Shown piece by piece: positions 1-7,809 of a DNA stretch of 64,000 bases (position 1 is the first letter of the stretch; each line of letters opens with the position of its first letter). Below the pieces are notes generated by a model. It was not told the origin of the DNA and did not search any database. It was given only the letters and a program-made list of their open reading frames with translations. The position numbers and the translations under genes are program-made. Source of the stretch: Bacteroidaceae bacterium. GTDB lineage: Bacteria; Bacteroidota; Bacteroidia; Bacteroidales; Bacteroidaceae. The DNA is taken from the NCBI GenBank assembly GCA_017442185.1, contig JAFSAT010000036.1:38096-102095 (forward strand), in the 5' to 3' direction.

Positions 1-1127
1 TGTACGACAAACGTTTGGCAGAGCTACGCACCATTGTAGCAGAGCGCAAACAACAAAAAGCAGTATGGGCTGCAAAAAATCCCGATAAAGCCATCCTGAT
101 GGCCGAGTGGTTTGCAGGCAAACAACCCACAATAGATTGGGCATCAATAGAACAAAAAGCCGATTCACCCACTCGCAACGCATCAGCACACATATTAGGC
201 ATACTCGCCGAGAACTATCCCAACATGATATGCTCATCGGCCGACCTCAGCAACAGCGACAAGACCGACGGGTTCCTAAAAAAGACACACGCCTTTGTAC
301 CCGGCGACTTCAGTGGAGCATTCCTACACGCAGGAGTATCGGAATTGACAATGGCCTGTCTGTGTATAGGAATGGCACTGCACGGCGGAGTGATAGCAGC
401 CTGCGGAACATTCTTTGTATTCAGCGACTACATGAAGCCTGCCATACGCATGGCAGCCCTGATGGAACTTCCGGTGAAGTTCATTTGGTCTCACGACGCT
501 TTCCGAGTAGGAGAAGACGGCCCCACACACGAGCCTGTGGAGCAAGAGGCACAGGTGCGACTGATGGAGAAAATCAAAAATCACAGTGGCAAAAATTCCA
601 TGCTTGTGCTGCGTCCTGCCGACGTGAACGAAGCCACCGAAGCATGGCGTTTGGCAATGGAAAACGACAACACCCCGACGGGTCTAATCTTCTCGCGTCA
701 AAATGTGGCAAACCTACCCGAAGGCACCGACTACAAACAAGCCCGAAAGGGAGCATACATAATAGCCGGTTCCGACGAAGATTACGACGTTATACTTTTG
801 GCCTCAGGTTCCGAAGTATCAACACTTGTCGAAGGAGCCAAACTGCTTAAAGCCGATGGAATAAAGACACGCATAGTATCCGTACCCTCCGAAGGCCTCT
901 TCCGCACACAAAGCAAGGAATACCAAGAGAGCATCCTTCCCACAGGAGCAAAAATATTCGGCCTTACAGCAGGACTGCCCGTAAACCTCGAAGGACTTGT
1001 GGGCGCAAACGGCAAAGTATACGGCCTTGGCTCATTCGGCTATTCAGCCCCCTACAAAGTACTCGACGAAAAGCTCGGCTTCACAGCAGAGAACGTATAT
1101 AATCAAGTAAAGAGCATGTTGGCATGA
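1..1127 (+). CDS. tkt: Transketolase, C-terminal part (5' end outside window)
   Basis: Transketolase moves two-carbon ketol units between sugar phosphates in the non-oxidative pentose phosphate pathway, using thiamine diphosphate in the cytoplasm. The reading frame is open from base 3 with no convincing start, so the N-terminal thiamine-binding domain (about 300 residues in the family) lies upstream of the window. What remains is the pyrimidine-binding domain, with DLSNSDKT, the HAGVSELTMA segment carrying the conserved VSE glutamate, and the WSHDAFRVGEDGPTHEP loop, followed by the transketolase C-terminal domain. The stop overlaps the rpiB start by four bases (ATGA), so the two are almost certainly co-translated. 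Identification is firm; only the missing 5' end is uncertain. Confidence 0.95.
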   Translation, partial: YDKRLAELRTIVAERKQQKAVWAAKNPDKAILMAEWFAGKQPTIDWASIEQKADSPTRNASAHILGILAENYPNMICSSADLSNSDKTDGFLKKTHAFVPGDFSGAFLHAGVSELTMACLCIGMALHGGVIAACGTFFVFSDYMKPAIRMAALMELPVKFIWSHDAFRVGEDGPTHEPVEQEAQVRLMEKIKNHSGKNSMLVLRPADVNEATEAWRLAMENDNTPTGLIFSRQNVANLPEGTDYKQARKGAYIIAGSDEDYDVILLASGSEVSTLVEGAKLLKADGIKTRIVSVPSEGLFRTQSKEYQESILPTGAKIFGLTAGLPVNLEGLVGANGKVYGLGSFGYSAPYKVLDEKLGFTAENVYNQVKSMLA

Positions 1128-1558
1128 AAAAGACAATAGGACTTGCAAGCGACCACGCAGGATTTCCACTGAAAGAACATGTTAAAGAGTGGCTTACAGC
1201 CCGAGGATACGAATACAAAGACTTTGGTACACACAGCACCGACAGCTGCGACTACCCCCAATTCGGCCACGCATTGGCATCGGCGGTAGAGAGCGGCGAA
1301 TGTCCCATGGGAATAGCCATCTGCGGAACAGGCAACGGCATTAACATGACAGTAAACCATCACAAAAGCATACGCGCAGCACTCTGCTGGATGCCCGAAA
1401 TAGCTACGCTTGCCCGACAACACAACGATGCAAACATTCTGGTTATGCCGGGACGCTTCATAGATGATGAGACAGCCGAAAAGTGCTTAGACACCTTCTT
1501 AAACACAACATTTGAAGGCGGCAGACACCAAAGAAGAATAGACGCAATCCCCTGTTGA
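1124..1558 (+). CDS. rpiB: Ribose-5-phosphate isomerase B
   Basis: RpiB interconverts ribose 5-phosphate and ribulose 5-phosphate, the step next to transketolase in the pentose phosphate pathway. The 144-residue length is usual for the RpiB/LacA/LacB family. Visible motifs are SDHAG at residues 9-13 and CGTGNG around residues 67-72, in which Cys67 is the expected catalytic base. The start codon overlaps the tkt stop, which fits translational coupling of two enzymes of one pathway. A hairpin terminator follows 21 bases after the stop. Allose 6-phosphate isomerase activity is a known alternative in this family, but the tkt neighbour favours the ribose role. Confidence 0.95.
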   Translation: MKKTIGLASDHAGFPLKEHVKEWLTARGYEYKDFGTHSTDSCDYPQFGHALASAVESGECPMGIAICGTGNGINMTVNHHKSIRAALCWMPEIATLARQHNDANILVMPGRFIDDETAEKCLDTFLNTTFEGGRHQRRIDAIPC

Positions 1559-1579
1559 CAAGAAAAAAACAAAAAGCAA

Positions 1580-1609
1580 AGGTGTGATGGAAACATTTTC
1601 ATCACACCT
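1580..1609 (+). terminator. Hairpin terminator after rpiB
   Basis: A perfect 10-bp stem (1580-1589 with 1600-1609) encloses a 10-base loop and is followed by a T-rich stretch. It closes the tkt-rpiB transcript. Confidence 0.75.
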
Positions 1610-1687
1610 GATTTTATATCATATACACAAAGCCCAAGAGCCATAAATAAGAATCCTCAAAAAAACAGACCGTAAAACAACATCCAA

Positions 1688-3022
1688 ATGAAATACAGTT
1701 CCTATTACAACGCAATACTCCGTTTGGGCACCCCGATAGTACTCGGACAATTAGGCAACGTGATACTCGGATTCATAGACACCATCATGGTAGGTCACTA
1801 CAGCGCTTATGCACTATCCTCGGCCGGATTCGTAAACAACATATTCAATCTTGGCATAGTGGCACTCTTAGGATTCAGCTACGGCGCAACCCCCATAATA
1901 GGAGCATTCTACGGACGCAAAGAGCACGACAATGTGGGTGCTGCATTCAAAGACAGCATATTTGCCAACATACTGTGCGGAATGGGCATAATACTGATAT
2001 ACACCATACTCTATTTCAATTTAGGGAATTTAGGACAACCCGAAGAGCTTCTGTCCACCATGAGGCCCTACTTTCTGATACTGTTGCTGTCGATGCCATT
2101 TACCGTTATATTCAACTGCTTCAAACAGTTTACCGACACAGTGGCGGCAACAAAAACAGCCATGTGGGTAATACTTGCGGGAAACGTAACCAACATAATT
2201 CTCAATTATCTGCTGATATACGGCGTATCTGTATTTCCCGAATGGGGACTCACAGGAGCAGGAGTAGCAACACTTATATCACGCATATTGATGGTTGCAA
2301 TGTTCTATCTCTTCATCAAACGTCAAAGCAAATTCAAAGTCTATGGCAATGGATTCAGAGCACGCAGGACACGCAAAAAAGATGTGGCCAACCTATTTCG
2401 TGTAGGCACTCCGCTTGCCCTGCAAATGGGCATGGAAACAGCCTCATTCTCTTTAGCCTCGCTTCTTATGGGATGGTTGGGAGCAACAGAACTTGCAGCC
2501 TTTCAGGTAATGTGCATAACCGGCTCACTATGCTTTCTTGTATACTACGGCATCGGCTCGGCCGCGTGCATACGCATTAGCCATTACCGCGGACGCAAAG
2601 AGTGGGAAAAGGTTCACCACACTGCAAGCGCAAGCCTGCATATAATACTTATTGCAGCCATCCTGCTCTCAATAATAATTATACTGTTCAAACAACAGTT
2701 GGCTGCAATATTCACAAACGACATCAATATACAACAGATGTTCACAGCATTGCTCATTCCCATGCTTGCCTATCAGATTAGCGATGGAATACAAACCAAC
2801 TATGCCAACGCCTTGCGAGGAATAGAAGTTACAAAACCATTGGGTATATATGCCTTTATATCATACATCTGCCTTGCCCTGCCCTGCAGCTACCTATTAG
2901 GATTTTCACTTAATTTGGGCGCTATGGGTGTCGCCTACGGACTTCCGATAGGACTCACCACGGCAGCCATGCTCTACTACGCACGATTCCGCAAGGAGAT
3001 ATACAAGCATAAAAGTAAATGA
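1688..3022 (+). CDS. MATE family efflux transporter
   Basis: Inner-membrane antiporter of the multidrug and toxic compound extrusion family, expected to export cationic drugs or metabolites using a sodium or proton gradient. The 444-residue protein has about twelve hydrophobic segments in two pseudo-repeats of six. The N-terminal repeat begins ILRLGTPIVLGQLG and the second RVGTPLALQMGMETASF, the paired signature of MATE proteins. It stands alone after the rpiB terminator, and no substrate-indicating neighbour is present. A polysaccharide flippase is less likely because the MatE repeats are clear. The substrate is unknown. Confidence 0.9.
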   Translation: MKYSSYYNAILRLGTPIVLGQLGNVILGFIDTIMVGHYSAYALSSAGFVNNIFNLGIVALLGFSYGATPIIGAFYGRKEHDNVGAAFKDSIFANILCGMGIILIYTILYFNLGNLGQPEELLSTMRPYFLILLLSMPFTVIFNCFKQFTDTVAATKTAMWVILAGNVTNIILNYLLIYGVSVFPEWGLTGAGVATLISRILMVAMFYLFIKRQSKFKVYGNGFRARRTRKKDVANLFRVGTPLALQMGMETASFSLASLLMGWLGATELAAFQVMCITGSLCFLVYYGIGSAACIRISHYRGRKEWEKVHHTASASLHIILIAAILLSIIIILFKQQLAAIFTNDINIQQMFTALLIPMLAYQISDGIQTNYANALRGIEVTKPLGIYAFISYICLALPCSYLLGFSLNLGAMGVAYGLPIGLTTAAMLYYARFRKEIYKHKSK

Positions 3023-3123
3023 AAATCACAACAAGAAACGGCTGTTTTGTATAGAATCTTTTCATTTTTTACACTTTATATGTTAAATTCACAAAAGCAT
3101 ATACAACACTTGCACAAAAGCAG

Positions 3124-3131
3124 TACTTTTG
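3124..3131 (+). promoter_or_regulatory. Candidate -7 promoter element of the FadL-type gene
   Basis: TACTTTTG fits the Bacteroidetes -7 consensus TAnnTTTG and lies 83 bases before the start codon. No TTTG was found at the usual distance for a -33 box, so this rests on one element. Confidence 0.4.
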
Positions 3132-3214
3132 TGCAGTTTTTCAGAAAAGACAGTTCTTTAACTATAAAAACACAAAAACAAATATAGTACTAAGTTTTAC
3201 TTAAATTCTTTATT

Positions 3215-4555
3215 ATGAAAAGATTATTTACAAGTATCGCATTTGCATCGCTTGCAGCAGTAACATTCGCGGGCGGTCTGCTTACAAACACAAATCAAAG
3301 TGCATCATTTGTACGCAATCCGGCTCGCTATGCATCATTGTCTACCGATGCTATCTATTTTAACCCCGCAGGTACAGCTTTCTTCAACGAGGGTTGGTCA
3401 TTCTCGGCCAATTGGCAGATGATATGGCAGCAGCGCGACGCTATCGACAAGACTATGGGACAGAATGTAAAATATGACGGCAAGGTGTACGTTCCCTGCA
3501 TGCCCACACTGTTTGCAGCATATAAGACCGGCGATTGGACATTCTCGGGATTCTTTGGAATGCCCGGCGGCGGCGGTAAGGCTGAATTTAACAATGGTCT
3601 GCCCAGCTTCTACTATATGGCACAAAATTTATTCAAACAAGGCTTTAACACACAAACAGGTGGATACGGAACAATCAATGAGATTACAGCCGGCTCACAA
3701 TTTGAATCTACACAATATCTGTTTGCTCTTCAACTTGGTGCTGCATACAAAATAACAGAAAATCTGTCGGCTTATGCAGGTGTTCGCGCAAACTACGTTA
3801 CCAACAACTACAACGGACGTATCTACGGAAACATCAACGGTACTATTCCTTATATCCCCGAGGGAGCAACAGCACCCCAGATGATTACAAAAGATTTCCC
3901 TCAGGAGTACAATGTGGATTTGGATCAAAGCGGCATAGCTTTTGCACCCATCGTTGGTGTTGACTATAAGATTGGCAACTTTAACTTTGCTGCAAAATAT
4001 GAGTTCCGCGCAGTAACAACTGTTGAGAATGAATTGAACGAAGGTGCAGACATTGCAGCTGCCGCTCTTCCCGAATTTGCCGATGGCAATACACTCCGCG
4101 CCGATGCACCCGCAATACTCAGCCTCGCAGGTTCATGGCAGATTATCCCCCGCCTTCAGGTGATGGCCGGCTGGAACTACTACTTCGACAAGGATGCAAA
4201 GGTTGAATCGCTCATGGGTGGCGACAACATGAAAAAGCTCAGCCGCAACACCATCGAGTACACATTCGGTGCCGAATTCAAGCTCACAGAGAAGCTGCTC
4301 CTCAGCGCCGGTATTCAATACAGCAACTATGGTATCAACGATGCTTACACAAGCGACCTTGCTTTCGTCAACGACTGTTTCATGACAGGCCTTGGTGGCA
4401 AGTACAGCCTCACCGACAAGGTTGACATCAACTTCGGCTACTGCTATGCAAACTACGCTCCCGACTATGACATCATAAGTATTGCACCCGAACTTTCCAC
4501 ACGCTACGAGCGCAAGACCCACAATGCAACAATCGGTGTAGACTTCCGTCTCTAA
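3215..4555 (+). CDS. FadL/OmpP1-type outer-membrane transport protein
   Basis: Predicted outer-membrane beta-barrel of the FadL/OmpP1/TodX family, whose members carry long-chain fatty acids or other hydrophobic compounds across the outer membrane. The 446-residue protein starts with a signal peptide (MKRLFTSIAFASLAAVTFAG). The mature N-terminus resembles the FadL hatch region, with NQSASFVRNPARYAS and the typical AIYFNPAGTA. Alternating hydrophobic strands continue to the end, and the C-terminal strand ends in RL rather than in an aromatic residue. Codon use looks biased to a preferred set, as in highly expressed genes, by eye only. It is monocistronic, with its own promoter candidate and a very strong terminator. 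The substrate cannot be read from sequence. Confidence 0.85.
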   Translation: MKRLFTSIAFASLAAVTFAGGLLTNTNQSASFVRNPARYASLSTDAIYFNPAGTAFFNEGWSFSANWQMIWQQRDAIDKTMGQNVKYDGKVYVPCMPTLFAAYKTGDWTFSGFFGMPGGGGKAEFNNGLPSFYYMAQNLFKQGFNTQTGGYGTINEITAGSQFESTQYLFALQLGAAYKITENLSAYAGVRANYVTNNYNGRIYGNINGTIPYIPEGATAPQMITKDFPQEYNVDLDQSGIAFAPIVGVDYKIGNFNFAAKYEFRAVTTVENELNEGADIAAAALPEFADGNTLRADAPAILSLAGSWQIIPRLQVMAGWNYYFDKDAKVESLMGGDNMKKLSRNTIEYTFGAEFKLTEKLLLSAGIQYSNYGINDAYTSDLAFVNDCFMTGLGGKYSLTDKVDINFGYCYANYAPDYDIISIAPELSTRYERKTHNATIGVDFRL

Positions 4556-4582
4556 TCAGAAAAATAAAATATAACAATCTAC

Positions 4583-4634
4583 AATTCCTTAAAGGGCGCA
4601 CAAATATTAATATCTGTGCGCCCTTTAAGGAATT
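4583..4634 (+). terminator. Strong hairpin terminator after the FadL-type gene
   Basis: A perfect 20-bp stem (4583-4602 with 4615-4634) encloses a 12-base AT-rich loop. It is unusually long for a simple terminator and isolates the abundant outer-membrane protein transcript from the downstream genes. Confidence 0.8.
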
Positions 4635-4748
4635 TATATACAGTAACCTCTTAAATTAATCTAAAAAGAATCATTATGGCCTATCCTTGTCATATTCCCG
4701 GTGTTAAGCAATAAAAGATATTCATCACACAAGAAAAAAAATAACAAT

Positions 4749-4865
4749 ATGAAAAATTCCGAAAAGAGACAAATAATCGGGGCAAGAGTGATTATATGGC
4801 TTGCAGTAGTGGCAGTGGCAGCCTTCTGCGGAACTATGGTAGGCAAAATACTCACCACATTCTGA
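4749..4865 (+). CDS. Small single-span membrane peptide (38 aa)
   Basis: A 38-codon frame that standard length cut-offs miss. It begins MKNSEKRQIIGARVIIW and continues as one hydrophobic helix of about 20 residues (roughly 13-33) ending in KILTTF. The positive N-terminus suggests that end stays in the cytoplasm. The stop is 12 bases before the start of the alpha/beta hydrolase, and both lie after the strong terminator at 4583-4634, so they probably share one transcript. A near-consensus -7 box (TATCCTTG, 4682-4689) lies about 60 bases upstream. I recognise no family. It could be a chance frame, but start, spacing and composition fit a real small membrane protein. Confidence 0.5.
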   Translation: MKNSEKRQIIGARVIIWLAVVAVAAFCGTMVGKILTTF

Positions 4866-4877
4866 TAAGCACGCAAC

Positions 4878-5846
4878 ATGAGGACGATAAATAAAATTCT
4901 GTTTGCACTCCTATGCACAGTGACATTCGCAATTGTATTCATCATCAGCATGGGGCTGCGATTCGGAAAAGCGATAGAAGAGAGCAAAGCCACAATATCA
5001 GTAGATTGGAACGACGATACAGGCAGCGTACATAAAGACCTTCGATACAACAACACCGAGGATTGCGGATACGACCTATATCTGCCGGCTCCGCGAAGCA
5101 AGAGCAGCCGCTACTCACTAATCCTCTTTATACATGGCGGCAGTTTCACCGGAGGCGACAAAAGCGAAGGCGATGTTTGGTGCAAATATTATGCGTCGAG
5201 AGGGTACGTGGCAGCCACCGTAAACTACACTCTGCACAACGACAAGCACCCATCGAGCATAAACATCATGCACAATGACATAAAGACCTGCGTTGACAGC
5301 ATAAAAGCCAAGTGCATGACCCTCGGATATCATATAGACGAGATGGCAACAACAGGAGTGTCGGCAGGCGGCTGTCTGGCCATGCTCTATGCCTACCGCG
5401 AAGCCGACAGCTCATCTGTTCCCTTGAAATTTGTTTTTCAACAGACAGGGCCTACATCATTTCACTGCGAGCATTGGGGATTTGAAGAGAAGGATGAGAA
5501 GGTTACATTTGCCTCAATGCTCCTTGGTCAATCCATCACCGACAGCATGATAGCAAACGAAACATTTCGTCTCATGATAGACAGCATTTCACCCGCCTGC
5601 CATATAACACCGCGCAGCGTGCCTACCATCTGCGCATACGGCCCTAATGACCGCATTGTACCCACAAATCAAAAATTCATACTCATGGACTCTCTAAAAA
5701 GGCATGGTGTACCTCATATTTACATAGAATTTCCCAATTCGGGACATGCACTTGCCAACGACCCCGACAGCATGGCCGCATACGTTGCACGTGCCGATGA
5801 ATTTTGCGATAAATACTTCAAAAACAAGACGGATGCACCTCTTTGA
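4878..5846 (+). CDS. Membrane-anchored alpha/beta hydrolase (esterase/lipase type)
   Basis: Probable carboxylester hydrolase of the hormone-sensitive-lipase/BD-FAE type. One hydrophobic segment (residues 5-27) should anchor it in the inner membrane with the catalytic domain in the periplasm. The oxyanion-hole sequence FIHGGSFTGG is near residue 85, the nucleophile elbow GVSAGG has Ser162, and Asp258 (PNDRIVP) and His290 (SGHAL) complete a plausible triad in the right order. The gene follows the 38-residue membrane peptide by 12 bases. An 8-bp hairpin overlaps its stop codon. The natural ester is unknown; acetyl groups on polysaccharides are one possibility. Confidence 0.85.
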   Translation: MRTINKILFALLCTVTFAIVFIISMGLRFGKAIEESKATISVDWNDDTGSVHKDLRYNNTEDCGYDLYLPAPRSKSSRYSLILFIHGGSFTGGDKSEGDVWCKYYASRGYVAATVNYTLHNDKHPSSINIMHNDIKTCVDSIKAKCMTLGYHIDEMATTGVSAGGCLAMLYAYREADSSSVPLKFVFQQTGPTSFHCEHWGFEEKDEKVTFASMLLGQSITDSMIANETFRLMIDSISPACHITPRSVPTICAYGPNDRIVPTNQKFILMDSLKRHGVPHIYIEFPNSGHALANDPDSMAAYVARADEFCDKYFKNKTDAPL

Positions 5847-5854
5847 GTGCATCC
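5831..5854. terminator. Short hairpin between convergent genes
   Basis: An 8-bp stem (5831-5838 with 5847-5854) overlaps the stop codon of the hydrolase and lies in the 42-base gap before the 3' end of the convergent transporter gene. It is probably a bidirectional terminator. Confidence 0.45.
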
Positions 5855-5888
5855 GCCGCATATATTGTTTTATCAGTTCTTATCTTTT

Positions 5889-7415
5889 TTATTTAGCAAC
5901 TTTTTCGAGACGCTTCATCATAATAAACATGAAGAGAGCCGACAGCAGACACAATACGATAAATATTGCCCACACACCTACAAGTGGAAGATCGCCCCAG
6001 AACATTGAACCAACCTTTGTCAGATAGTTACCAAGTGCAGTGGCCACAAACCAACCTCCCATCATCATACCTTTGAGCTTGGGAGGAGCAACCTTGCTTA
6101 CAAATGAGATACCCATAGGAGACAGCAGCAATTCACCGAATGTAAGCACAAGATATGTACTGATGAGCCAATTGGGTGACACAAAGATAGCAGCCTCACC
6201 GGCAACCGCCTGCTCGTTAGGAGTGAGAAGACCCATTGAGCCTACAGCCATTACCACAAATCCCGCTGCTGCAACCAACATACCGTATGCAATCTTGCGA
6301 GGAGCAGAAGGCTCTTTGCCCTTAGAAGCAAGATAGCTGAAGATAGCCATGCTCACCGGAGTAAGAGCAACAACATAGAAAGGATTAAACTGTTGGAAGA
6401 TAGGAGCGCTTACAGGGATAATCTCAGAGGCTGTTGCTGAATACTGATACCCCAAGAAGCCCAATGCTGCAAGAACCACAATAGCAGAAAAACCTTTAGC
6501 CTTGGCAGTCTTACTTTGGAAGAACGAGAATGCAGCATAAACAATGGCAATAACAGCAACCAGGTTCCACACACTAAAGAGCATACCTTGCACGCCGGTA
6601 GAACTTTTGGCTGTAAATTCATTGGCAAAGAGAGTGAGTGTAAGACCATTCTGATGGAAAGCCATCCAGAAGAATATTACAACGGCAAACACAAGACACA
6701 ATGCAACCACACGAGCCTTGGTCTCGGCAGGCGAAAGCTCCTCTGTGGAAGCTGCATTTGCACCGGCAGTAACTTTCTTGCTACCACCCTCAACATGCTT
6801 GAATGTACTGCGGAAAGCATAATAGATGGCGATTGAAACAATAAGCGAAGCACATGCTACGGCAAATGCAAAATGATAAGAATCGGCAACGCTGTAACCG
6901 AGTGTATTCTGAGCATATCGCATTATCTCAACAGCGGCAGTGGGAGCAAAAAGCGCACCTATATTAATTGCCATATAGAATAGCGAGAATGCGGCATCGC
7001 GTTTGTTGGCATATTTGGGATCATCATAAAGATTACCCACCATCACCTGCAAATTACCTTTGAAAAGTCCTGTTCCGATAGAGATAAGCGCAAGAGCACC
7101 TACAACAGCCCAATAAGCTGTAGACTCGGCACCAAGAGGCACTGCCAAAAGCAGATAACCAAAAAACATAACAATAATACCGATTGTAACCATCTTGCCA
7201 TAACCGAATTTATCGGCAAGAATACCTCCTACAAACGGTAAGAAATAAACAAATGCCAGGAACGCAGAATAAAAGTTACCGGCTTCATCGGCGCTCATCC
7301 CGAAATTCTCTTGCATAAACAGCACGAACACAGCCAGCATGGTGTAGTAGCCGAAACGCTCACCTGTATTGGCAAGAGCCATAGCGAATAAACCTTTAGG
7401 TTGTCCTTCAAACAT
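5889..7415 (-). CDS. POT/PTR2 family proton-coupled oligopeptide transporter
   Basis: Inner-membrane major-facilitator protein of the proton-dependent oligopeptide transporter family, importing di- and tripeptides. The 508-residue protein has the N-terminal helix motif GERFGYY (the ExxERFxYY region that couples protons), the FVGGILADKFGYGK loop typical of POT proteins, and about 14 hydrophobic segments with a longer hydrophilic loop near residues 205-225. Length and layout match Bacteroidetes peptide MFS transporters. It is transcribed alone; no clear -7 box was found upstream. Confidence in the family is high, while the exact peptide preference is unknown. Confidence 0.92.
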   Translation of the reverse strand: MFEGQPKGLFAMALANTGERFGYYTMLAVFVLFMQENFGMSADEAGNFYSAFLAFVYFLPFVGGILADKFGYGKMVTIGIIVMFFGYLLLAVPLGAESTAYWAVVGALALISIGTGLFKGNLQVMVGNLYDDPKYANKRDAAFSLFYMAINIGALFAPTAAVEIMRYAQNTLGYSVADSYHFAFAVACASLIVSIAIYYAFRSTFKHVEGGSKKVTAGANAASTEELSPAETKARVVALCLVFAVVIFFWMAFHQNGLTLTLFANEFTAKSSTGVQGMLFSVWNLVAVIAIVYAAFSFFQSKTAKAKGFSAIVVLAALGFLGYQYSATASEIIPVSAPIFQQFNPFYVVALTPVSMAIFSYLASKGKEPSAPRKIAYGMLVAAAGFVVMAVGSMGLLTPNEQAVAGEAAIFVSPNWLISTYLVLTFGELLLSPMGISFVSKVAPPKLKGMMMGGWFVATALGNYLTKVGSMFWGDLPLVGVWAIFIVLCLLSALFMFIMMKRLEKVAK

Positions 7416-7809
7416 AGAATTTAATGATTTTAATGATTAATATTATTACTTTTTCTTTATTTCCTGCATATACACGCGATTTTATAACACAATAACGCAA
7501 AAACATGCGAATATACAAATAATCGGCATATTATCCGAGCATTACGAGAAAAAAATGCGATTATTATGCAAAGAATCACACAAAAATCGCAAAAGAGAAT
7601 AAGAAGCTGTTTAAATTTATATCGATATTTTTTTTATAGAGCAAAAATAGGATATTTGTTTATTTTTTAAGGACGCATAGCGGACTATGCAACCGCGGAA
7701 AAGGGATAAACAGACAATTTTGAACATAAAAAGATTGCGAAACAAACAATACAGTTTATCTTAAGAAAAAATTCTTTAGAAATTTAAACGGCTTTTTAGA
7801 TATACTGTA
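7416..7809. other. Non-coding gap with an inverted-repeat element
   Basis: This 394-base AT-rich gap lies between the start of the peptide transporter and the 3' end of uvrA. The part before 7600 shows no gene or clear signal. The rest is occupied by the repeat element described at 7604-7794. Confidence 0.6.
7604..7794. repeat. Long copy of the AAGCTGTTTAAATTT inverted-repeat family
   Basis: The left arm AAGCTGTTTAAATT (7604-7617) is matched by an inverted right arm at 7781-7794 with one mismatch. The interior holds the block AGAGCAAAAA followed by TTGTTTATTTTT and a small hairpin (GCATAG/CTATGC, 7675-7690). The same order of blocks appears on the minus strand at 39060-39150, so this is a dispersed element and not a local accident. 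It has no open reading frame. It could be a non-autonomous mobile element or a long terminator. Confidence 0.6.

Noticed and set aside
107..850. A 247-codon frame inside transketolase in another phase
   Set aside because: Arginine- and serine-rich shadow of a certain gene; no domain, and the true frame is unmistakable.
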